Shown here piece after piece: positions 55,693-64,000 of a stretch of DNA of 64,000 bases. Position numbers and translations under genes: made by a program. The notes under the pieces were generated by a model that saw only the letters and a program-made list of their open reading frames with translations, ran no database searches and was not told the DNA's origin. The stretch comes from Terfezia claveryi (lineage: Eukaryota; Ascomycota; Pezizomycetes; Pezizales; Pezizaceae). The stretch spans positions 26,011 to 90,010 of the forward strand of contig WHUX01000214.1 of the NCBI GenBank assembly GCA_015179025.1, read 5' to 3'. The first letter of the stretch is position 1, and each line of letters begins with the position of its first letter.

Positions 55693-55709
55693 ACGATTTC
55701 TTGCTGATG

Positions 55710-56277
55710 TTCCGGACAGACGGCCAGCTCGCAAGTTCAACCACAAGTTCCTTGGTCTATTCGAGCTGTTGGCCGCTATGGGCACTCATGCCTATCAATT
55801 GAGGTTCTTCAAAGACATCAAACGACACCCAGTCATCCATGTCTTCGAGATTGAGCCTATTCCTGGTGACTCTCTCCCAGGCCAGAAACACCTCCCACCT
55901 CCCCCATGGTTATTGAAGGTGAGGAGGAATGGGAGGTGGAGGGGGTACTGGGATCCCAGAAAAGGTATGGGCGCCTTCAATATAAGGTCAAATGGTTAGG
56001 GGATGAGGAGATGACCTGGCAGCCCGCTAATGACCTGGAAAATGTGCAGGACCTAGTCAACTTGTTCCACCAGCACTACCCTCGAAAGCCTCGCCCCACC
56101 CCATGATGTCCTTGTCGCCGTGAAGTTGTTGTTGTTGTCATTGTAGTTACTTGCTTCCGGCGTTGGGGCTATGTTATGGGTTATTAGTTTCTCTCACCTA
56201 TTGTGTTTGTTTGTTTTTTTGCCTTACCTTTCACCTTGCCTTTTATTACTAGGGCTCCAAACCTAAAGGGGAGATAG
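55710..56277 (+). pseudogene. GypA-b integrase C-terminus and chromodomain
   Basis: Resumes the frame cut at 42691. GPY/F-like segment AAMGTHAYQLRFFKDIKRHP (about 55765), then a chromodomain with WEVEGVLGSQKRYGRLQYKV (about 55930), VKWLGDEEMTWQPANDLEN and the natural stop TGA at about 56104. It is well preserved. Untranslated sequence and a purine tract (AAAGGGGAGATAG) lead to the LTR. Confidence 0.87.
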
Positions 56278-56773
56278 TGTCACAACCATCCCTTCCTAGA
56301 TTAACCTGACCTCGTTATTGTTATTTGTTGTTCCTTCTAGTATTATCTATAATGCAGGTGATAGCATTATTATGTCAGCTCCCAGGATAAGGGGTCTCGG
56401 GAACTTTATTCCTTCTGATGGCCTTGGCCAGGAAGGAAGCCTGTATATATAGCTTGCTCTCTCCACCCTCTCATTAGATCCCTATCCAACATCTTGTAGA
56501 CCCAATACAGGACCTTGCTTTTCCCAGCACTTGTGCATCTCTCTTGTACACCTCCTTGTTTCATAAAATAGCTCTGTAGTACAGCTGCCTCCCTTTGACA
56601 CATATGGCAATCACTTCTGCATATCTCTTGTTCATACCTCTTGCCTCCTAACCTTGCCCCATCCTAGCCTTCCCCTAGTCCCATACATAGTGTTTCTACT
56701 TATGTCTTGACCTAGCTTCTGCTTTCTCCTTGATGTACTCCTTGGTTGCCTTGTCCCCAGAACCCATGTTACA
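56278..56773 (+). repeat. GypA-b 3' LTR (496 bp)
   Basis: TGTCACAACCATCCC...CCATGTTACA. It pairs with the 496-bp LTR at 33919-34414. It lacks the 24-bp palindrome (only GCAGGTGAT remains). It is followed by TTGAC, one transition away from TCGAC at the other LTR. Confidence 0.87.
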
Positions 56774-58072
56774 TTGACTATGAAGAAGCTAACTATAAAA
56801 TCAAGAAATAGACTAAGATATAGAACACTGACCTACCGATACGCCCCTCTCTCCTACCTAGCAGCCAGTTCAGTCACCCTACCGAAAAAATGAGTACTCA
56901 ATAAATAGAATAGGAGATCAAGGATACTTCTGTTGTACTTCAAGAACTATTGAATACACTTCAACAACCAGCTACAACTACTAGTAATAGCAATGCAATT
57001 CCAATCAACATTACTGCCATTACCACTTATTTCTAAAAGTAAGTACCCATTTTTGAAGACCCGGCACTCTCTTTTATTTAAGATACTAAGACATCTAGAT
57101 AGCATTATGATTTCTATAAGTTCTTAGGACATAATACTTCTATATGTAAGAAAAAGAAACCTACCATCAATAACTTCAATGATAGGATCAAACTAACTCT
57201 TAATAAGCTTATTGAAGAGAAACACATCAGCGACAGATAAAAAAATGATAAGGACTACTTCATCACATATTGGCTAGACCAAGGTACAGGTATAAAAGCC
57301 GCATTTCAATCATATATGAGAGTATATCCTATATGGAAGAACTACTATAATACCTTTGTAAGCTATAAGAATCATAGAAGAAAAGATAGATTTTTGTATA
57401 TCAAGAACTGATAAGGACAATAGAGATTAGTATTGCCCTCTACCTTTAATATTGAAGATAAAAACTATTTTGAATTAGTTATCAAAGATGCATATGAAAC
57501 AACAGCTTATAATAACATTAAAAAAATAATGAAATATCTTACTGACTAATATAATTACTAGTCCTTTACAGAACTAACTAAAGACTAGATCAAAAGTTGT
57601 GATACTTATCAAGGGACAAAGTATTCAAACAAGGCGCCACCTGGACATGTAACCTTGTTACATATACTAAGCAGGCTATAGATAGATATATTGATAGATT
57701 TTCTTAAGTTAGTACCTCTATTTACTAAGTATTCAATATTTTACCCAAATATTCCTGTTGAAGAAGATCATGTAGTTTGTATTTCATAGCTTTAGATAAT
57801 TGTTGACAGATAATCAGGATTCAAATTTCTTATATCAATTTTAGATAATTTTATAGCAGAACAATATACTACTACTTTTGATACTCATATAGTCCTGAAT
57901 ATGGGATACTCTTTTTATATTGTTTTTAACCTTGATACTCTTTTTATGTAAATGCACTTTCAAAATTGGACTAGGAATAAAGGAATCAAGTTGGAACCAT
58001 CCATCGTATATTATCTACGTACAAATGGACAATTAGAAATTGTAAACAAAGAAAGTGTATAATTAGCAAGAG
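56774..58072 (+). pseudogene. GypC-1 remainder: linker, zinc knuckle and integrase, decayed
   Basis: Plus-strand relic colinear with GypC-2 from about 60950 down to 59690 (reversed). It shows the second zinc knuckle as YDFYKFLGHNTSIC (about 57105-57150; first two Cys now Tyr), the segment IKLTLNKLIEEKHISD (about 57190), H2C2 with CDTYQGTKYSN (about 57600), and integrase core blocks to GQLEIV (about 58035). It starts at the GypA-b LTR exactly where the minus-strand GypC-1 (34415) stops. It is cut by the GypC-2 LTR after AAGAG. Confidence 0.82.
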
Positions 58073-58739
58073 TGTAATGAATGGTACTAGATAGTATTCA
58101 TTCGGTACCGTTTATACAATCTATATCCATAGGCACGGACATTTGTGTATTTCGGTTCTGCTGAGGTAAGACCTCAGAAGGGTAGGGAGATTATTATGTA
58201 GGACATTCCCGAAGGGAACAGTAATTAACTGGTATAATCTATCTTATATGATTTGTGCTATCTAAGCTATATGATCTTGATCTGATCGGAATATAGGCTT
58301 GCTTGCTCTGTGTGCTTGCTTGGTTCTGTGGATTCCAGAGGGAATCCAGCGGCCTATTTATACTCCTTTGAGATTTGATGACTAAAGAAATAAATACAAT
58401 AAAGGGGGGCACACCAGAAGTTGGTGCGCTATACAAAAGGGGTCATGTGGCCATAGTAATGAGTCACACGCCATAAACAATGGTCATGTGGCCATAGTAG
58501 TGACTCACACGCCTTTAAACAGAGGTCAGACGGCCATAATGAGGGTGTGCTCATATGGTAAGTTCCATGGAAGTTCCCATGGCAACTTCCGCGTGCTATG
58601 GACGCTTATAAAACAATAGGAGGTGGTAGAAGGCTATTCCTTTAACCGAGAGGCTTAATTACATAACATAGTAGTAATATAGGAAATACAAAAGTATATA
58701 ATCAATTATATAAGCAATGAAACAACGCTCTCCATTACA
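58073..58739 (-). repeat. GypC-2 3' LTR (667 bp)
   Basis: TGTAATGAATGG...CTCCATTACA. It has three units of a roughly 41-bp tandem repeat (about 58440-58545) where the solo LTR at 18973 has four. Confidence 0.9.
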
Positions 58740-58755
58740 CTTCCCCACATAGAAG
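58740..58755 (-). other. GypC-2 polypurine tract
   Basis: On the minus strand TATGTGGGGAAG directly precedes the LTR start TGTAATGG. Confidence 0.75.
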
Positions 58756-58902
58756 GATTTCCTATCCTTACTTCTTTCGTTCTGCTATATTGGTTTCCAT
58801 ACGTCCTAAGATTTGATGAATTGTTAATACATTAGCATTAACGTGAATATCCTTAGTGTTTCCTTGACTCATGATTCTATCTCGTTCTTGTTAGATGAGA
58901 GC

Positions 58903-60452
58903 TCAGGTCTCATCTCTGGTTCGTGGTCCTTGTTTTCCTTTAGTCCTTAGACGTCTCTTGAATGTATCTTCGATGCTTCCGGTTGTCCAGAAGTCTTGCA
59001 GAATTTCGGTGGTGATATCCTTGGCGTTTACCCAGGAATCATATTTAGGAGAGTATCCTAGACATCTGACCTTATATTGTCTTTCTCCAGTTCGAGGAGC
59101 TGTTCTAAATTCTAATATCTTTTCAACTTCATAACGATCTTCTTGAATTTGTCCTGGTTCCTGAGATTGTCTGTGAGGGAACTGGGTAGGATCGTTTTTA
59201 TAGTAGGGTTTGAGTTTGCTGATATGAAAAGTATTATATATGAGGTGGAGGTCAGGTTGACTGGATAGGACTAGGCTATAGTTATTGCGTTTCCGATTAC
59301 TGGAAATAATGGGAAATGGGCCTAGCCATTTTGGTTTAAGTTTGGGTGAGATGTTCGATAGGTTGATGTTTTCTGAGGAAAGCATAACTTGTTGTCCGAC
59401 TGAAAATTTGGCTGTATTAGGTAGTCGTTTGTTCGCTTGAGATGCTTGAGTCTTCTTGGCGTCATATAGGTTTTTAGACGTTACCTTATGACGTTCATTT
59501 GCGGGTACATATGCATTAATGGGGTATGGAAGTATCAATACGCCAAGATATGCATTAAATCCAAATAGTGTGGAAAAGGGACTATTCTGTCTAGTGGCGT
59601 TATACCTAGAGTTAAGTTTCAACTGTATCTCTGGTAGTTTCTGTAGCCAATCAAATCCTTCGATTTTACAGGCTCTTGCTACTTGTAGAATTTCTTTGTT
59701 ACAATTTCCGATTGTCCGTCTGCACGTGGATGATATGCGGTGGACGGTTCCAACTTGATTCCTTTATTCCTAGCCCAATCTTGAAAGTGCGTTGACATAA
59801 AAAGAATGTCGCGGTCAAAAAGAATACAGAAAGGGTATCCCATAGTTGGGACTACATGAGTATCAAAGGTAGTAGTACATTGTTCTGCTGTAAAATTATC
59901 TGAGACAGGAATAAGAAACTTGAAACCTGATTGTCTATCAACAATCATCCAAAGTCGTGAAATACAAACTACATAATCTTCTTCAACAGGAATATTCAGG
60001 TACAAAATTGAACACTTAGTAAACACAGGTGCTAACATAAGAAAATCCATCGATATGTCAGTCCATGGCCTACTTGGTACATGTAATGGGGTTATGAGTC
60101 CAAGTGGTGTCTTGTTGTAATACTTTGTCTGTTGACAAGTATCACAACTCTTGATATAGTCCTTAGTTGGTTGTGCAAAGGACTGGCAATCATATCGGTC
60201 AGTAAGATATTTCATCGTTTTTTCAATGCCACCATGAGTGGTTGCTTTATGTGCATCTTTAATAACCAATTCGAGATAGTTCTTACCTTCGATGTTAACG
60301 GTAGAGGGCAAGACTAGTCTCCATTGTCCTTGTCGGTTCTTGACATACAAAAATCCATCTTTTATTCTATGATCCTTACGGTTCATAAAGGTATCATAGT
60401 AGTTCTTCCAGATAGGACATACTCTCATCAACGATTGATATGCGGCTTTCAT
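58903..60452 (-). pseudogene. GypC-2 integrase and chromodomain
   Basis: Open pieces 59679-60452 and 58903-59622 (frame change near 59650). H2C2 zinc region HKATTHGG...CDTCQQTK (about 60120-60260). Catalytic Asp in DISMDFLM (about 60050), Asp in ILFDRDILF (about 59815) and Glu in GQSEIVTK (about 59710). GPY/F-like KWLGPFPIISSNRKRNNYSL (about 59290-59340). Chromodomain-like RYEVEKILEFR..RQYKVRCLGYSPKYDSW (about 59010-59130), where the usual Trp of KVRWLGY is Cys. A basic tail ends near 58903. It inserts element DNA, probably into heterochromatin. Confidence 0.88.
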
Positions 60453-61223
60453 ACCTGTTCCTTGGTCAAGCCAGTATGTGATGAAGTAGTCCTTGTCATC
60501 TTCCCATCCGTCGCTGATGTGTTTCTCTTCAATGAGCTTGTTGAGGGTCGGTTTGATCCTTATATTGAAGTCATTGATGGTAGGTTTCTTCTCCTTGCAT
60601 GTAGAAGTATTATGTCCTGAGAACTTACAGAAATCACAACGCTATCTAGAGGTCTTGGTATCTTGAATGAAGGAGGGTAATTCTTTGTCAATGGCTACTC
60701 GCTTTTTAGAACGAGTGGTGACGGCGGCGGTGTTGATTGGAATTGCATTACTGCTGCTAGAGGTTGCCTCTGGTTGTTAAGGTGCATTCCATGGTTGTTG
60801 TGGGGTAACAGGAGTATTCATGATCTCCTGTTCTATTTGTCGGTTAGTCATCTGTTCGGTAGAGTTACTGAACTGAATGCTGGGTTGGAGAGTGGGTCGT
60901 GTCGGCCTGTTGGTAATCCATCTTTTTGCCCATTCTCCGATTTCCTAGATAGCTTCTTCTCGGCTGAGAGCTGGTGGAGGTGGATAAGCTGGTGTTTGTT
61001 GTACTGGTGCTAGTTCCTTTTGAGGCTCATTTGCGGATAAGATATGCGGAATACGAGTCATAAGGAATTCCTTCTCCTTCTTAAGAACTGAGGCTGTCAG
61101 GTCACAGTTCAAACTGTCATGTCCGTGGTGGTTGCAGATTGCGCATGTTTCGACAGTGAACATGCGGTTGTTCATGGCGTGAGAGCTGCCATGAACTGGA
61201 TAGTAAAAATCATGGCAAAAGGA
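60453..61223 (-). pseudogene. GypC-2 linker with two CCHC zinc knuckles
   Basis: Between RNase H and integrase lies about 490 codons of extra sequence (about 60290-61780). It includes a first knuckle CAICNHHGHDSLNC (61104-61145), a Pro/Gln-rich low-complexity stretch (about 60780-61030), a short basic patch TRSKKRVAID (about 60700) and a second knuckle CDFCKFSGHNTSTC (60597-60638). Both have exact C-x2-C-x4-H-x4-C spacing. Gag normally carries such knuckles upstream of protease. One or two stops interrupt the frame. Both are recognisable in decayed GypC-1, so the order belongs to the family. Confidence 0.75.
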
Positions 61224-62150
61224 CTAGTGTATCCTTTTGTGTTGTTGCCAATTGCTATGAGCCAGGTCGATAGCAATTTCTTTCACTTCTTCAGGAGCGA
61301 GGGTATTTTGTTGTGCGTTTTCAGAATATGGAGGCCTATATCTTAGTCCAAGAACTATTAAAGGTTTGTTCTTGTTTATATTGGGTATACGATCATACCC
61401 GCTGAAAACTTCTTCTGGTATAGTGGATAGAGTCTCATCATCTGAGGACTCTTCTTCCTTCATCATGTCATATTCGCTTTCTTCATCCTGAGTACCCTCG
61501 AAGTATGGACAGAAGATATGGTGTCCAAGTTCTTCGGCTCTTCCACGACATTTGTTGAAGTCGCAGTGGACATGCTTGAAATTGATAGCTCTGCGAGAAA
61601 CGATATTGTTCTGAGAAGAGGTTTCTGGTGAGTGGAAAGTTCTTAAAGCATTGGTAGAGATTTTGTGGTTGTAGGTATGATTAGGAGGATCGATGCTGTT
61701 GGAGATATAATCGTCCTCGGTGGTGGGAGTGTCCAAGTATTTATGCTTGCTTGATAGAGTGTCTACTATCAAATTTTCCTTTCCTGCGGTGTGCTGTATA
61801 TCTGTATCAAATTCTATTAGGTAATCTTGCCATCGCCTCAATTTCTGGCTTGCAGGCGTTTGAGTATGGAAGGTTACTAATGGTTTGTGGTCTGTAAGGA
61901 TAGTAAACTTGTGACCTCTTAATTGTGCTTCAAAAAATTTTAATGAGTCAATAATCGCTAATAATTCCTTTTGAAAGGTAGGATAATTGAGTTGTGCTGG
62001 ATTAAATTTTCTAGAGTGGAAGCATGATAGTCTGATGTGCGTCAACGGTCCTTGACCTATCCAAGATCCTAGTCCTACATCACTAGCATCACAGACTAAA
62101 TATTTGGGTTTAGTGGATTCATTATTCCAGTTTTAAAACATGTAGGGGAA
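61224..62150 (-). pseudogene. GypC-2 RNase H and following Cys/His region
   Basis: Open for 273 codons. RNase H: FHSRKFNPAQLNYPTFQKEL (about 61960-62020), ILTDHKPLVTFHTQ and the C-terminal AGKENLIVDTLSSKH (about 61750); the upstream DASDVGLGSW block is at about 62075. After it comes a segment with HCDFNKCRGRAEELGHHIFC (about 61510-61570), a possible further metal site, then an acidic stretch (DEESEYDMMKEEESSDDE). RNase H removes template RNA during reverse transcription; the rest has no assigned role. Confidence 0.85.
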
Positions 62151-63300
62151 TTTATGAGTTCCTTGAGTTATTCAAACGCTGTGTTATAAGTATTTGTCCA
62201 TTCCCATTTCTTTATTTCTCCTTGCAGTTCTGACAGGGTGCTTGCATACGATGCCAAGTCAGGAATAAATCTGCTGAGATAATTAATGATTCTAGGAATC
62301 CTCTAAGATCTTTTTTCTTGTAGGAGTTGGAAATGTTAATATAGTAGTCCTCTTCTTCAGGTCTACATGTAATCCATCTGATGTTAAAACGTGTCCTAAG
62401 ATTTCCAATCTTGGAGTGAAGAACTGGCATTTGCTTTCTTTGAGATAGAATTTTCATCCTGTAGACGTTGAAGTACTTTCTTCAATAATTCTACATGTTC
62501 TTCATACATTTTAGAGAATATAATAATATCATTAATATAGATGATTAAATTTTTATAGACCATGTCCTTAAAAATTTCATGCATAATGCGAACCATGGTA
62601 GCTGGTCGTTACGATCCCCTTGTTGCATAACTCTGCTTCTGAAATATCCCATGTGATATAAAAAGGTAGAGTGTTGCTCAGATTCTTTATTGTTCCTGAT
62701 ATTAAAAAATCCGTCGGCTAAATCAAGCTTAGTCCAAATGGGATTCTCCGCACTAGTTCAATTGCTTCATTAATATCTGGCAATAGGGTGTAGTCCAGTT
62801 CGACGGCTAAATTGCAGTCTCAACAATCATTGACATGTCTGGCTTCTTCCGGTTTATCTCGTTTAGGGATAGTAAATATGACTACAGCATTTATGTCATT
62901 TTCTACTCTATATATGTGACCTGATGCTTCTTCTTGACTAATTTGTCATGGATTTGTTGTCTAAATCGATGTCCTAAGGGTCGCCATTTTGGTATCCAAG
63001 TAGCTCCTACTTTTGGTTTAATAGAGTGATTAATTTTCTTAGTGGGGGTAATTCCCGTGGAATTGTCTTGGAAATAATAAAGGAAACTCCGTTACAGGGT
63101 TGAATTGTTTCTGTACCATAGAAACGGCTGTCACGAGTTCTCTTTCTGAATCAGTTTCTTCCACGTCACTAATATTTTCCCAATTATCTGGTTCACTATA
63201 ATCTGTGACTGATTCACAGCTGACCTGTATATACGCTGATCTTATACCATTCGCCATAGTTCTAGATCCCTTCCATAACTTAGCTGGAATCGTGGAATGT
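62151..63300 (-). pseudogene. GypC-2 reverse transcriptase, broken
   Basis: From upstream: a segment with SERELVTAVSMVQKQF (63039-63257), the RT palm blocks (about 62700-62900, DKPEEARHVNDC), and the catalytic box YINDIIIFS (about 62545), in which the first Asp is Asn by a G-to-A change; decayed GypC-1 still has YIDD. KKANASSSLQDWKS and KCQFFT..LEILGHVL frames overlap near 62420, showing a frameshift. The thumb is at 62212-62400. Confidence 0.8.
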
Positions 63301-64000
63301 TTTCCGGCTGGATAGTAACTGGTTCCTGATGGGCAGGAATTATTGCTCGCACTTTGCTGAGATCAGTTCTCCTAGTATCATGTCCCATCCAGTCAAATGA
63401 GCTACATAGAATGTTCGTTCTTTACATAACCTATCCAATCAAGTTTGATAGTACAAGCTTTGTCTATCGTTCCTTTTGAGCCTTTAATTGCAGTATTAAT
63501 ATTTCTTCTCGATACTTCTAGTTGGTATTTTGTATAAGTGTACAAATTGAGAATTGATTAAGTCTCCTCCCTTCGTTTGGAATCAATTAAAGCTAGTGCG
63601 GGGTGTTCGTTAGCTTAACGAATACCTTGCTAAAATCTGGTACCTGTCTTGATAAGGGTCGTTCCTTGATTTTATCCTTATTGTTTTTATCCTTGGTGGC
63701 TATCGGCATAGCTAAATCTTGTGGGCTGTACGCATGGGTACCTTATTTTTCGTTTCCTACAGTCCTTGTAGGAGTGTCCAGGTTCCAACACATAACATTT
63801 CTTGTCTCTAATTAATTCATCTTCGTCTTCTGATCCAATTTTTTGTGATGGTGTCCCAATCTGAGTCCTTCCGATTTTTCTGTGTTGGGTTTGGTGTTGG
63901 GATTGCTGCTAGGATTAAATCCTGTTTTTTGTCTTGATTCTGGTCCCTGCATGGACTGTGACTTGATTTTCATTCCGAGGGTGTTGTCGTCGGGATGTAT
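63301..64000 (-). pseudogene. GypC-2 gag end and protease region, cut by window end
   Basis: Mostly colinear with GypC-1 up to 63745. Near 63810-63850 the minus strand reads KKCYVLEPGHSYKDCRKRK, a gag-type zinc knuckle with its second Cys missing. The 63300-63740 part should hold protease, but no intact Asp-Ser/Thr-Gly motif was found. The rest of gag and the 5' LTR lie outside. Confidence 0.6.

Larger units (their letters stand above)
42692..55709. mobile_element. U-2: 13-kb non-coding element with hairpin-bearing inverted ends, containing GypA-d
   Basis: Left end CATCAGCAAGAAAAAAGTG followed by palindrome GCGTCCGGACGC (42711-42722). Right end: an 18-bp-stem hairpin (55655-55692), then ACGATTTCTTGCTGATG. 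GypA-b integrase reads ...AGCACTT on the left and TTCCGGACAG on the right; intact copies read GCACTTCCGGACAG, so a TT is either duplicated or split. Without GypA-d and its duplication U-2 is about 6.7 kb. It contains long inverted arms and six kinds of tandem array, and I see no protein-coding gene. The class is uncertain: DNA transposon derivative or Helitron2/Helentron-like non-autonomous element. Confidence 0.75.
58073..64000 (-). mobile_element. GypC-2: Ty3/Gypsy chromovirus, 5' end beyond the window
   Basis: Minus-strand element with its 3' LTR at 58073-58739, polypurine tract, and pol read leftward from about 63750. It was inserted into GypC-1 (AAGAG at 58068-58072 is the expected duplication; the partner is outside the window). 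It is moderately mutated: several frames remain open for 190-270 codons. Unusual order: two zinc knuckles between RNase H and integrase. Confidence 0.9.

Noticed and set aside
42692..55709. U-2 as a canonical Helitron
   Set aside because: Canonical Helitrons begin TC, end CTRR and insert between A and T. U-2 has inverted CATCAG ends and a TT site; only the Helitron2/Helentron variant remains possible.
55318..55802. Five overlapping frames of 74-131 codons on both strands
   Set aside because: All arise from a GC-rich tandem repeat; the last one also crosses the U-2 boundary into GypA integrase.
1..64000. tRNA or rRNA genes
   Set aside because: No cloverleaf-like region with A and B boxes or rRNA core sequence was recognised; the only tRNA-related words are primer binding sites.

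Overview
This window looks like repeat-rich, gene-free chromosomal DNA of a filamentous fungus, most likely an ascomycete. I found no cellular gene, tRNA or rRNA in 64 kb. Nearly everything belongs to nested LTR retrotransposons plus a large non-coding transposon-like repeat. The fungal call rests on chromodomain-bearing Ty3/Gypsy elements (chromoviruses), a Ty1/Copia element primed from the initiator-Met tRNA anticodon arm, and damage that looks like repeat-induced point mutation (RIP): mostly C-to-T and G-to-A transitions at CpA/TpG, creating TAG/TAA/TGA from Gln, Arg and Trp codons. Species cannot be named from this sequence. Family names below (GypA, GypB, GypC, CopD, U) are mine.

Layout. 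1-841: end of a decayed GypB with its 3' LTR, sitting in a minus-strand GypA fragment (842-2463). 2464-12039: a U element built of minisatellites and inverted arms, interrupted by a nearly intact Copia element (5614-11039, identical 522-bp LTR lengths, three in-frame stops). 12040-14870: old AT-rich relics, with a fresh-looking solo LTR at 13461-13760. 14875-21056: decayed GypA split by a solo GypC LTR. 21057-32779: another GypA interrupted by a complete GypB (21750-28349, TSD ATCAG). 32780-39047: GypA gag/LTR pieces and a GypC body, all inverted relative to their partners. 39048-42691 and 55710-56773: two parts of one GypA, separated by U-2 (42692-55709), which itself contains the best-preserved GypA (43937-50258, TSD GCAAT). 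56774-58072: GypC piece. 58073-64000: a minus-strand GypC running off the window.

Reading target-site duplications and matching broken halves gives a nest: GypC was hit by GypA-b (TSD T[C/T]GAC); GypA-b was hit by GypA-c (TSD ACAAT) and by U-2; GypA-c was hit by GypB and a 248-bp miniature element; U-2 was hit by GypA-d. Three host/guest pairs now have their halves in opposite orientation, which is best explained by one inversion of about 16.5 kb (roughly 21056 to 37455-37650).

The most novel-looking material is the U family and three miniature elements. They share a terminal word CATCAG(C/G)AAGAAA, and in U-2 and the 248-bp elements a hairpin lies 17-19 nt inside each end. They have no recognisable transposase and either TA target duplications (248-bp elements) or a TT/AA site (U). 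GypC is also unusual: two CCHC zinc knuckles lie between its RNase H and integrase. Coordinates of degenerate domains are approximate; all identities were judged by eye.
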